Of a stretch of 64,000 bases of DNA, positions 54,752 through 64,000 are shown piece by piece. Under the pieces are notes generated by a model. That model was not told where the DNA came from and ran no database searches. It saw nothing but the letters and a program-made list of their open reading frames with translations. This DNA comes from Streptomyces roseoverticillatus (GTDB lineage: Bacteria; Actinomycetota; Actinomycetes; Streptomycetales; Streptomycetaceae): positions 310,001 to 374,000 of the forward strand of contig NZ_JOFL01000011.1 of NCBI RefSeq assembly GCF_000719265.1. The letters are read 5' to 3'. The position numbers were made by a program, and so were the translations under genes. The stretch's first letter is position 1. Each line of letters opens with the position of its first letter.

Positions 54752-56076
54752 GCCGTCCCCCCGTTCACCGGAACCAGACCCGCCCCCTGAACCGCCTTAC
54801 CCGGCAAAGCTGCGGCATCCGCGCCGTACACACCGTCCGCATCCGCCGGCAGCACCCCCTCCAACGGCACCTCCGCCGTCAGCCGGAACGTCATGTTCGC
54901 CCGGTGCTCGTAGGTCAGCGTGCCACCCAGCACCGTGAGCCGCTCCCGCAGGCCTGCCAGTCCGGAGCCGCTCCCGGACCCCGGATCCCGGTCCGGCTCC
55001 CGCACCCCGTTGTTCTCCATGACGAGAACGGCCGTCGTCCCCGCCACGACCCGCAGCCGCACGGCGCACCGCCCGGCGTCCGCGTGCCGCAGCACATTGG
55101 TGGTGCCCTCCCGGACGACCCACGCCAGGACCGACTGCACCGCCGGCGGCAGGGCCTTGCCCACCGTGTCGTCGATGCGGCACTCGATGTCCGCGGCGGA
55201 CAGCACGCCCCGCGCTCCCACCAGCTCGGTGTGCAGATCCGCCTCGCGGTAGCCGCGCACGACCTCCCGGACCTCGCGCTGGGAGTCCTGGGCCATGCGC
55301 TGGACCTCGGTCATCTGGTCCACCGCGGCGGGCGAGCCCCGGCGGGCCAGCTGGACGGCCAGCTCGCTCTTGAGCGCGATCACCGCGAGGTTCCGCCCGA
55401 GGACGTCGTGCAGATCGCGGCCGAACCGCAGCCGCTCCTCCGCGACCGCCAGCCGCGCCTGGGCCTCCCGCGCCGTCTCCAGCTCCCACATGACGTGCAG
55501 CATCCAGCCCGACATCCGCACGACGGACACACACCACATCGCCATCAAGAACACCAGCCCGGCCACGAGGGCCGCAGGCCCCCAGGCGCCGCCGATCGCC
55601 ACGATGCCGCCCCCGAGCGCCAGCGATATCGCGGCGCACGCGATCACGAACCGGCGGATCTTGCGGGCCAGCAGGGTGTACGGGCCGAAGACCGACAGGC
55701 TGCCGTTCCACAGGAACAGGCCGATCGTGGAGGCGTACTCCTGGCCGTAGCGGAGGAACGTGATGCCCATGCAGACGATCGCCACGACGAGCAGCACCCC
55801 TTGCCCGGCCAGCAACCACCAAGGGGCGGGCTTCTTCCACAGATAGTGGTCGAGGGAGCGGCGGAAGACGGTGATACCCAGGACGCCCTGGAGGGTGAAC
55901 AGCCCGCCCAGCAGCAGCACCCACGGCCGGGTGAGGCCGGAGTCGCCGATCACGCTGAGAGTGCCGAAGGCCGGGAGGAGGACGGGCAGCGCATAGAGCG
56001 TCCACCGCATATAGCTGTCGACCTTGGCGACCCTGCTGCGGCCCCGCCACTGCTGCACCCGTGTCCACAGGCCCAT
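54748..56076 (-). CDS. DesK-type histidine kinase
   Basis: 442 residues from ATG 56076, with CAAGGGGG 7-9 bases upstream; a GTG 10 codons earlier lacks a ribosome site. About six membrane helices (30-190), HisKA_3 dimerisation segment RFGRDLHDVLGRNLAVIALK with phospho-His, and an HATPase_c domain (REGTTNVLRHADAGRC, SGLAGLRERLTVLGG). In DesK-like systems membrane state or a peptide is sensed; with an ABC-2 exporter upstream it may sense the exported compound or membrane damage. Confidence 0.9.
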   Translation of the reverse strand: MGLWTRVQQWRGRSRVAKVDSYMRWTLYALPVLLPAFGTLSVIGDSGLTRPWVLLLGGLFTLQGVLGITVFRRSLDHYLWKKPAPWWLLAGQGVLLVVAIVCMGITFLRYGQEYASTIGLFLWNGSLSVFGPYTLLARKIRRFVIACAAISLALGGGIVAIGGAWGPAALVAGLVFLMAMWCVSVVRMSGWMLHVMWELETAREAQARLAVAEERLRFGRDLHDVLGRNLAVIALKSELAVQLARRGSPAAVDQMTEVQRMAQDSQREVREVVRGYREADLHTELVGARGVLSAADIECRIDDTVGKALPPAVQSVLAWVVREGTTNVLRHADAGRCAVRLRVVAGTTAVLVMENNGVREPDRDPGSGSGSGLAGLRERLTVLGGTLTYEHRANMTFRLTAEVPLEGVLPADADGVYGADAAALPGKAVQGAGLVPVNGGTA

Positions 56077-56144
56077 GGGCCCCGCCCCCTTGCACGTCCT
56101 CGTCACTGCTTTACGGCCGCGGCCCTACGGCCGTTGTCCCGCGG

Positions 56145-56921
56145 TCACCGCCGGGGCTCCCACCGGAACCACCGCTTGGCGCCGTATGCGGCCACTATTG
56201 TCCAGGCAATGCCCGTGAGGATCGCGCCCCCGGCTTCGTGTGCGCTCATCCCGCCCAGCCAGCCGCCGCGCACCAGCTGGATCACCGGAGTCAGCGGCAG
56301 CACCGAGCAGATGTCCGCCATGGTGTCCGGCATGGCCTCCAGCGGCACCATGAGCCCCGAGCCCGCCACGGATATCAGCACCAGCGGCGTGGTCACCAGC
56401 TGGGAGCCCTGCACCGTCTTCGCCCAGCTCGCGGTCACCGCGGCCAGGGCTATGGACATCGCCACCCCGAGCACGATCCCGGCCGCCATCAGATCCGGCC
56501 GGGAGACGGCCCGCAGGTCCAGCCAGAGCACGCCCGCCACGACCAGCAGGACGCACTGCGCCACCGCCACGGCCACGGCCGGCAGCGCCGTGCCGGTCAG
56601 GATCTCGGCATCATGGGTCTCGCCGGTCCGCAGCCGCTTGAGGACCAGCTCCTCACGGCGCGCCACATAGGCACTGACCAGGTGCTGGTAGACGGCGAAG
56701 AGCAGGATGTAGCCGAAGGCACCGGTCAGGGCGACCTCGTTGACCGACATCCCGGCCTCGCCGAGGTCGACCTCACCGATGGCGCGCCGCATGGCCCACA
56801 CCATCATCACCGGCATCAGCAGGGCCACATAGAGCCCCATCTTGTTCCGCCCGAGCAGGATGAACTCCGCCCGGCCCAGCGCCGTCATCCGCGGCACCGA
56901 TATCGACACGGCCTTCGCCAT
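56145..56921 (-). CDS. ABC-2 type permease
   Basis: 258 residues; ATG shares a base with the ATPase stop (TGATG), so it is coupled. Six hydrophobic segments; typical pattern with LGRAEFILLGRNKMGLYVALL at the start and the ABC-2 signature VPLEAMPDTMADICSVLPLTPVIQLVRGG near the end. Forms an exporter with the upstream ATPase. Substrate unknown; such modules in Streptomyces often handle daunorubicin-, lipid- or bacitracin-like compounds. Confidence 0.9.
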   Translation of the reverse strand: MAKAVSISVPRMTALGRAEFILLGRNKMGLYVALLMPVMMVWAMRRAIGEVDLGEAGMSVNEVALTGAFGYILLFAVYQHLVSAYVARREELVLKRLRTGETHDAEILTGTALPAVAVAVAQCVLLVVAGVLWLDLRAVSRPDLMAAGIVLGVAMSIALAAVTASWAKTVQGSQLVTTPLVLISVAGSGLMVPLEAMPDTMADICSVLPLTPVIQLVRGGWLGGMSAHEAGGAILTGIAWTIVAAYGAKRWFRWEPRR

Positions 56922-57931
56922 CACGCGTTCCTTCCCGCGACAGAATCCACACCAAGGCCAGCACCGAGACCCGCCCCCGCCTCCGCGGGCTCGCCGGCCG
57001 GGCCCGCGCCCGCTATGGCCAGGAACGCCTCCTCCAGCGAGGCGGTCCGGGCGTCGAGGCCCTCCAGCTCGACATCCTTGTCCCGGGCCCAGAGCAGCAG
57101 TCCGGTCAGCGTCCGCTGCAGCTCGCGGGTCTGCAGCTCTATGCGCCCGCGGTCCTCCTCGTGCCGCACGACGCCCAGCTCGGCGAGCGGCGGGAGATCG
57201 CCCACGAACCAGCCCATGGGCATCGCGAAGCGGATCCGCGCGGGATAGCTGCCGATCACTTCCTCCGGCGTGCCGGACGTGACGATCCGCCCCTCGCGCA
57301 TGATCGCCAGCTGATCGGCGAGGGCTTCCGCCTCTTCCAGATAGTGCGTGGTGAGCAGCACCGTGGTGCCCTCGGCACGCAGCCGGCGCACCAGCTCCCA
57401 GGTGTTGCGCCGGGCCTCGGGGTCGAGGCCGGTCGTCGGCTCGTCGAGGAAGAGCACCTCGGGGCGGCCGAGGAGGGCCAGTGCGAGATCGAGGCGGCGG
57501 CGCTCGCCGCCGGAGAGCTGCTTGATGCGGACGTCCTTGCGGCGGAGCATGTCGACCAGCTCCAGGGCCTCCGCCACGGGCCGGGCCCCGGTGGTGCAGC
57601 CGGCCCACATACGGACCGTTTCCGCGACGGTGAGGTCCGCGGGGAAGCCGCCTTCCTGGAGCATCACCCCGATCCGGGGCCGCACGGCGCTCCGCTCCGC
57701 ATACGGATCGTGCCCGAGCACCCGCACCTCGCCCGCGGTCGGCTTCGCGAGCCCCTCCAGCAGCTCGACCGTGGAGGTCTTGCCCGCGCCGTTCGTGCCG
57801 AGCAGGGCGAACAACTCGCCGCGCGCCACGGTGAAGGAGATGTCCCGCACTGCTTCGAAGCCTTCGTCCCCGGCCGGGCCGTAGCGACGGCGCAGCCCCG
57901 AGACGTCGATCACACTGTCCCCGATGTCCAT
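56921..57931 (-). CDS. ABC transporter ATP-binding protein
   Basis: 336 residues; GGGAGG 9 bases before the ATG. Walker A GTNGAGKTST, Q-loop GVMLQEGG, signature LSGGERRRLD, Walker B VLFLDEPTTGLDPEA, switch TTHYLEEAE. A C-terminal extension of about 90 residues (DrrA-like) follows. First gene of the operon, only 33 bases from the right tRNA-Gly copy, so it may be read together with the tRNA genes from an upstream promoter. Confidence 0.93.
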   Translation of the reverse strand: MDIGDSVIDVSGLRRRYGPAGDEGFEAVRDISFTVARGELFALLGTNGAGKTSTVELLEGLAKPTAGEVRVLGHDPYAERSAVRPRIGVMLQEGGFPADLTVAETVRMWAGCTTGARPVAEALELVDMLRRKDVRIKQLSGGERRRLDLALALLGRPEVLFLDEPTTGLDPEARRNTWELVRRLRAEGTTVLLTTHYLEEAEALADQLAIMREGRIVTSGTPEEVIGSYPARIRFAMPMGWFVGDLPPLAELGVVRHEEDRGRIELQTRELQRTLTGLLLWARDKDVELEGLDARTASLEEAFLAIAGAGPAGEPAEAGAGLGAGLGVDSVAGRNA

Positions 57932-57964
57932 GTCCCAAGCCTCCCGCCGGATCCGGGCGGGGGT

Positions 57965-58063
<99 letters not shown>

Positions 58064-58137
58064 ATCCGACCGGCTTCACCGGGCGGCGCGTGCATCACTC
58101 TACCTGATCCACTTCCGTGGACGGTAATGGTGATGAG

Positions 58138-58209
58138 AGCGGGTGACAGGAATCGCACACTGCGCCTCCCCCTTGGAAAGGGGGCGCTCTACTACTGAGC
58201 TACACCCGC
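58138..58209 (-). tRNA. tRNA-Gly(TCC), copy 1
   Basis: 72 bases. Acceptor GCGGGTG/CACCCGC, anticodon stem CCCCC/GGGGG around TTTCCAA (anticodon TCC), T-loop GATTCC. CCA not encoded. Confidence 0.93.
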
Positions 58210-58255
58210 ATGGATCGCCGGTCCGGCCCACAGGAGTGGACCGGCAAACGATCAG

Positions 58256-58327
58256 AGCGGGTGACAGGAATCGCACACTGCGCCTCCCTCTTGGAAAGAG
58301 GGCGCTCTACTACTGAGCTACACCCGC
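58256..58327 (-). tRNA. tRNA-Gly(TCC), copy 2 with compensated stem
   Basis: As the flanking copies but with one anticodon-stem pair changed on both sides (CCCTC/GAGGG), so the stem stays intact. CCA not encoded. Confidence 0.93.
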
Positions 58328-58341
58328 ATGATCCGTCCCGG

Positions 58342-58361
58342 CCGGTCACAGATGTGACCGG
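58342..58361. repeat. Hairpin between tRNA-Gly(TCC) copies 2 and 3
   Basis: CCGGTCACA (58342-58350) and TGTGACCGG (58353-58361) with a 2-base spacer. Possible processing signal in a tRNA polycistron. A weaker GGTCC/GGACC pair lies in the other spacer. Confidence 0.5.
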
Positions 58362-58372
58362 AGGACGTTCAG

Positions 58373-58444
58373 AGCGGGTGACAGGAATCGCACACTGCGC
58401 CTCCCCCTTGGAAAGGGGGCGCTCTACTACTGAGCTACACCCGC
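58373..58444 (-). tRNA. tRNA-Gly(TCC), copy 3
   Basis: Identical to copy 1 over 72 bases; first in the tRNA series in the direction of transcription. Confidence 0.93.
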
Positions 58445-58610
58445 GCGGCCTGGGGTTTTGCCCGGTTTCCCGGCCTCGCCCCTCGGCGTGATCCAGACTC
58501 TAGCTGATCATCCGGGGTGCTTGGCAAATCGGCCCGGCGGGCGGCCCCGGGGAGGGCCCGGCGCCGACCCGGCGGGGTCCGCCGGGCGGCTCGGCGGCTC
58601 GGGGCGCGGC

Positions 58611-58928
58611 TCAGTCGGCGGAGTTGAAGGCCTCGTACACGCGCTTGGGGATGCGGCCGCGCGGCGGCACGTCCATGCCGTGCGAGCGGGCCCAGGCGCG
58701 GACCGCCGCGGGGTCGGGGGCGACGGAGGTGCGGCGGTAGACCTTGCCGGAGCGGGACTGCTTGCGACCCGCCTCCAGGTAAGGCGTGAGGACCGCCCGC
58801 AGTTTCTTCGCATTGGCAGTGTTCAGGTCGATCTCGTACGACTTGCCGTCGAGGCCGAAGGTAACCGTCTCCGCGGCTTCCCCGCCGTCGATGTCGTCGG
58901 AGAGTGTGACCACTACGCGCTGTGCCAC
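58611..58928 (-). CDS. lsr2: Lsr2-family nucleoid-associated protein
   Basis: 105 residues from GTG 58928, with AAAGGA 9 bases upstream; the longer frame upstream lacks a ribosome site. N-terminal dimerisation domain (MAQRVVVTLSDDIDGGEA, VTFGLDGKSYEIDL) and C-terminal DNA-binding part with the AT-hook-like RGR motif (VPPRGRIPKRVYEAF). Lsr2 coats AT-rich, often foreign, DNA and silences it. Streptomyces carries two paralogues; the one near purSQL is commonly the second, LsrL-type, and this location suggests the same. Confidence 0.93.
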   Translation of the reverse strand: MAQRVVVTLSDDIDGGEAAETVTFGLDGKSYEIDLNTANAKKLRAVLTPYLEAGRKQSRSGKVYRRTSVAPDPAAVRAWARSHGMDVPPRGRIPKRVYEAFNSAD

Positions 58929-59243
58929 GAATATCGGTCCTTTCGGCGGGCACCTCCGCGATGAACTGCGCAGATGCACTGGTTCCGGATGTTCCGGATC
59001 CGTTCCTGGTCAATGGTTATTCATTTGTACAACGAGACGCATTGCAAAGTGAAGCCCAGTTAATTCCGTCCGGGCGCCTCTTCGCAATCAGGACCGTACG
59101 TTTTTCCCGGGATTTTTCCAGGGCGTCCTGGGCGTCGATGCGTAAACGTGACAGGAGGCTCAGCATATCTATGCGCGTAGATTTTTGGGGACTGTACTCT
59201 GGCCGTACCGCTTCAGCTCACGCACCACACACCGGGAGTGCCA
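58929..59243. promoter_or_regulatory. Divergent control region of lsr2 and purSQL
   Basis: About 315 bases, clearly more AT-rich than its surroundings (for example around 59010-59060 and 59095-59120). It carries lsr2 promoter elements on one side and, on the other, GTAGATTTTTGGGGACTGTACTCT, whose TACTCT can serve as a -10 box about 50 bases before purS. Such AT-rich DNA would be a natural target for Lsr2 itself. No riboswitch-like fold was recognised. Confidence 0.6.
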
Positions 59244-59489
59244 GTGGCACGCGTCGTAGTCGACGTCATGCTCAAGCCGGAGATCCTCGACCCGCAGGGC
59301 CAGGCGGTGCAGCGCGCGCTGCCTCGCCTGGGTTTCGAGGGGATCGCCGACGTCCGTCAGGGCAAGCGCTTTGAACTCGAGGTGGAGGGACCGGTCGATG
59401 ACGCCGCCCTCGCCCGAATCCACGAGATGGCGGAAACGTTTCTCGCCAACACCGTGATCGAGAACTTCACCGTGCGGGTCGACTCGTGA
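59244..59489 (+). CDS. purS: FGAM synthase subunit PurS
   Basis: 81 residues. GTG 59244 gives [20 protein letters not shown], the family start, with GGGAG 5 bases upstream; GTG 59238 would add two. Small dimeric subunit that bridges PurQ and PurL for ammonia transfer. Seen: [20 protein letters not shown] and the C-terminal [14 protein letters not shown]. The stop overlaps purQ (GTGA). Confidence 0.95.
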   Translation: MARVVVDVMLKPEILDPQGQAVQRALPRLGFEGIADVRQGKRFELEVEGPVDDAALARIHEMAETFLANTVIENFTVRVDS

Positions 59490-60162
59490 CCGCACGCGTA
59501 GGAGTCGTCACCTTCCCCGGCACCCTGGACGACCGCGACACCCAGCGCGCCGTCCGGATCGCCGGGCTCGAGCCCGTGCCGCTCTGGCACCGCGACAAGG
59601 ACCTCAAGCAGGTGGACGCCGTGGTCCTGCCCGGCGGTTTCTCCTACGGCGACTATCTGCGGGCGGGCGCCATCTCCCGCTTCTCGCCGGTCATGGAGAC
59701 CGTCATCGAGCAGGCCCGGGGCGGCATGCCCGTCCTCGGCATCTGCAACGGCTTCCAGGTGCTCACCGAGACCCACCTGCTGCCCGGCGCGATGCTGCGC
59801 AACAACCACCTGCACTTCATCTGCCGCGACCAGAAGCTCCGCGTCGAGAACGCGGACACCGCCTGGACGTCCGACTACGAGGCGGGCCAGGAGATCTCCG
59901 TCCCGCTGAAGAACATCGACGGCCGTTACGTGGCCGACGAGCGCACCCTCGACGAGCTCGAGGCCGAGGGCCGCGTCGCCTTCCGCTACCTGGACGGCAA
60001 CCCCAACGGCTCGCTCCGCGACATCGCGGGCATCACCAACGCCGCCGGCAACGTCGTCGGCCTGATGCCGCACCCCGAGCACGCCGTCGAGCCGGGCGTC
60101 GGCACGGGCCGCACGGACGGGCTCGGATTCTTCACCTCGATCCTGAAGAAGCTGGTCAACGC

Positions 60163-60166
<4 letters not shown>
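59486..60166 (+). CDS. purQ: FGAM synthase glutaminase subunit PurQ
   Basis: 226 residues; class I glutamine amidotransferase that releases ammonia from glutamine for PurL. Nucleophile Cys in VLGICNGFQ, catalytic His/Glu in [11 protein letters not shown], oxyanion region [16 protein letters not shown]. The ATGA overlap with purL ensures matched amounts. Confidence 0.96.
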
Positions 60167-62412
<2,246 letters not shown>

Positions 62413-62430
62413 GTTCCGCCTGACGTCCAC

Positions 62431-62470
62431 GGTGGCGGGGCGGGCTCCTTCCCGAGCCCGCCCCGCCACC
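62431..62470. terminator. Hairpin terminator after purL
   Basis: Perfect 17-bp stem (62431-62447 with 62454-62470) and a 6-base loop, 19 bases after purL and before the end of the convergent MFS gene. Confidence 0.85.
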
Positions 62471-62498
62471 GGGACAGCGCCTCCCCGCAACACCCCGG

Positions 62499-63956
62499 TC
62501 AGGGGCGGGGCACCCGCAGGCGTATCGCCAGCAGCAGCGCCAGCAGCATCGCTCCGGCAGCGCACGCGAACACCGTGTCGACGGAGGAGACGAACGCCCG
62601 TATCGCCTGAGTGTGCGCCTCCCCGCTGAGCGCGGCTATGCGGCTCGTCGATCCGCCGGGGCCCTTCGCCTCGTACACCCGGGCCAGCACCGTGCCGAAG
62701 AGGGAGGCGCCCAGCGCGCCGCCAAGGGACTGGAAGAAGCGGATCCCCGTGGTGGCCACGCCCAGTTGGCGGGGCGGCGCCGACTCCTGTGTGAGCTGGA
62801 TCAGCTGGCCCAGCAGCTGGCCGAACCCCAGGCCGAGCAGCAGCAGCGCCGTGCCGACGACCCACAGGCCCGTGTCCGCCTCGAGGGTCGCGAGGATCCC
62901 CATGGCCGCTGCGCTGACGGCCGTGCCGGTGACGACGAAGGTCTTCTGCGGCCAGCCGCGCGCCGTCAGCCGGGCGGTGACGACGCCGATGACGGAGATC
63001 CCCGCGGCCATCGGGAGCAGGAACAGGCTGGCGTTCGTGGCGGCGATGCCGCGCACGAGCTGCAGATAGATGATCACGTAGATCATCGAGCCCATCAGAG
63101 CCGTCCCGATCAGCGCCTGAAGCGCGAACGAGATGCGCAGCACGGGGATCTTGAACAGCGACAGGGGCAGGACGGGCTCGGCCGCCGTCGCCTGCCGCCA
63201 CAGGAACAGGCCGAGCAGCAGTGCGCTCGCCGCGATCAGCCCGAGGACGACGGGGGAGTCCCACGCATACTCCTTGCCGCCCCATTCGGTGACGAGCAGC
63301 ACGGATGTGGAGAAGGCCGCTGCGAGGCCGGCCCCGAGGAAGTCGATCCGGTGGCGTGTGCCGTGGTGCCGGGGGAGTTTGAGGACGGCGGCCGCTGCGG
63401 CGAGCACGGCGAGGCCGACGGGCAGGTTCACGTAGAAGACCCAGCGCCAGTCGGCGTGATCGGCGAGGACGCCGCCCAGCACGGGCCCGAGCGCCATGCC
63501 CGCGCCCGCCACGAGGCCGCCGATGCCGGCGCCGCCCTTGCCGCCGCCGTCGCTCCCGTCCGCGGGCGCCGCCGCCTTGAGCTGGGCGATCACGACCATG
63601 GTGACGCTCATCAGCCCGCCGCCGCCGATGCCCTGGACCGCACGGAACGCGATGAGCTGCTCCATGGACTGCGCGGCCCCGCACAGCGCCGATCCCACGA
63701 GGAAGGCCGCGACGGCGCTCAGGAACACCTTGCGGGCACCGAGCGTGTCGCACAGCTTGCCGTAGAGCGGCAGGGCCGCGGTCGACGCGAGGGCGAAGGC
63801 GCTGATCAGCCACGGCACGCGGTCGAGGCCGTGCGCGGGGTCGAGGTCCCGGACGATCGGGACGGTGACGGCCGAGACGATGTTCTGGTCGAGGACGGCC
63901 AGGAGCATCGTGGTCAGGCAGACCACGAAGGCGATCTTGCGCTGCCCGGCGGTCAT
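62499..63956 (-). CDS. MFS exporter, DHA2 family (5' end may lie outside the window)
   Basis: At least 485 residues, about 14 transmembrane segments. DHA2 marks: LLAVLDQNIVSAVTVPIVRDL in TM1, PLYGKLCDTLGARKVF (motif A), FRAVQGIGGGGLMS and GMALGPVLGGVLADHADWRW (motif C). Likely a proton-driven drug or metabolite exporter. The ATG at 63956 lacks a ribosome site and the frame stays open to the window edge with a Pro/Ala-rich stretch (APAPAPAGQPAGPR), so the true start is probably beyond 64000. Confidence 0.85.
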   Translation of the reverse strand: MTAGQRKIAFVVCLTTMLLAVLDQNIVSAVTVPIVRDLDPAHGLDRVPWLISAFALASTAALPLYGKLCDTLGARKVFLSAVAAFLVGSALCGAAQSMEQLIAFRAVQGIGGGGLMSVTMVVIAQLKAAAPADGSDGGGKGGAGIGGLVAGAGMALGPVLGGVLADHADWRWVFYVNLPVGLAVLAAAAAVLKLPRHHGTRHRIDFLGAGLAAAFSTSVLLVTEWGGKEYAWDSPVVLGLIAASALLLGLFLWRQATAAEPVLPLSLFKIPVLRISFALQALIGTALMGSMIYVIIYLQLVRGIAATNASLFLLPMAAGISVIGVVTARLTARGWPQKTFVVTGTAVSAAAMGILATLEADTGLWVVGTALLLLGLGFGQLLGQLIQLTQESAPPRQLGVATTGIRFFQSLGGALGASLFGTVLARVYEAKGPGGSTSRIAALSGEAHTQAIRAFVSSVDTVFACAAGAMLLALLLAIRLRVPRP

Positions 63957-64000
63957 GCGGGGCCCGGCCGGCTGGCCGGCCGGCGCCGGAGCGGGTGCGT

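Noticed and set aside
58929..59243. Purine riboswitch upstream of purS
   Set aside because: No three-way-junction core or conserved purine-aptamer loops could be seen, and the likely -10 box is too close to the start.

Overview
The window is high-GC actinobacterial chromosome, almost certainly Streptomyces. The evidence is very high GC at third codon positions, many GTG starts, ATGA/GTGA overlaps, leaderless starts behind TAGGCT-type -10 boxes, an XRE/DUF397 pair, Lsr2, F420-linked enzymes and many two-component systems. Most of it is conserved core chromosome. A parS-type palindrome at 25689-25704 suggests the segment lies in the origin-proximal part of a linear chromosome. No species can be named from the sequence.

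Region by region. (1) 1-6200: the 3' part of a peptide natural-product (RiPP) cluster of the class V lanthipeptide/thioamitide type. It holds an APH-like kinase (5' end cut by the window), a HopA1-like protein, a SAM methyltransferase, an active plus an inactive M16 peptidase, and a luciferase-like F420-type reductase. The precursor and transporter are not in the window. (2) 6285-8211: an AAA15 ATPase plus RloB pair resembling RloA/RloB and AbiL antiphage modules. (3) 8290-11618: a beta-trefoil inhibitor-like gene, a secreted poly-glycine protein, a DUF2505 protein and a PPOX-fold F420 enzyme. (4) 11778-26881: clpB under a HAIR (HspR) operator, YbjN, a polytopic mannosyltransferase, an aminotransferase, DUF2617 with an aminopropyltransferase, an AraC regulator with a two-copy operator facing a DsbA gene, an SDR-like oxidoreductase, a CoxG-like protein, an aldose epimerase, pyrE, the parS site and fba. 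(5) 26995-35748: an MFS exporter, DUF3151, a small-gene/XRE/DUF397 module, a complete tryptophan-to-anthranilate operon (dioxygenase, kynureninase, formamidase-type hydrolase) and a DesK/DesR-type two-component system. (6) 36151-45023: a diacylglycerol-kinase-like protein, purA, a PknB-like kinase, cspA, a class III aminotransferase, a GntR regulator and SLATT-like and hypothetical proteins. (7) 45332-62412: purine genes purD, purC and purSQL. Interleaved are a degenerate M48-like membrane protein, a dimethylformamidase-like protein, a two-component pair with a truncated kinase, an ABC-2/two-component operon sandwiched between identical tRNA-Gly(GCC) copies, three tRNA-Gly(TCC) genes and Lsr2. 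(8) A DHA2 exporter runs off the right edge.

How it fits together. purD, purC, purS, purQ and purL supply several de novo purine steps (PurSQL form the three-part FGAM synthase) and purA makes AMP. pyrE serves pyrimidine synthesis and shares PRPP as substrate with purine synthesis. The kynurenine operon turns tryptophan into anthranilate and alanine.

The strongest unusual signals are the class V lanthipeptide-type cluster, the 99-bp tRNA-Gly direct repeats that bracket a 3.9-kb operon and truncate a kinase, the 22-bp-period AraC operator, the parS site, the pseudo-protease between purD and purC, and a dispersed family of GC-rich stem-loop repeats at about 15.2, 42.6, 46.6 and 51.5 kb, with a related array at 35.8 kb.
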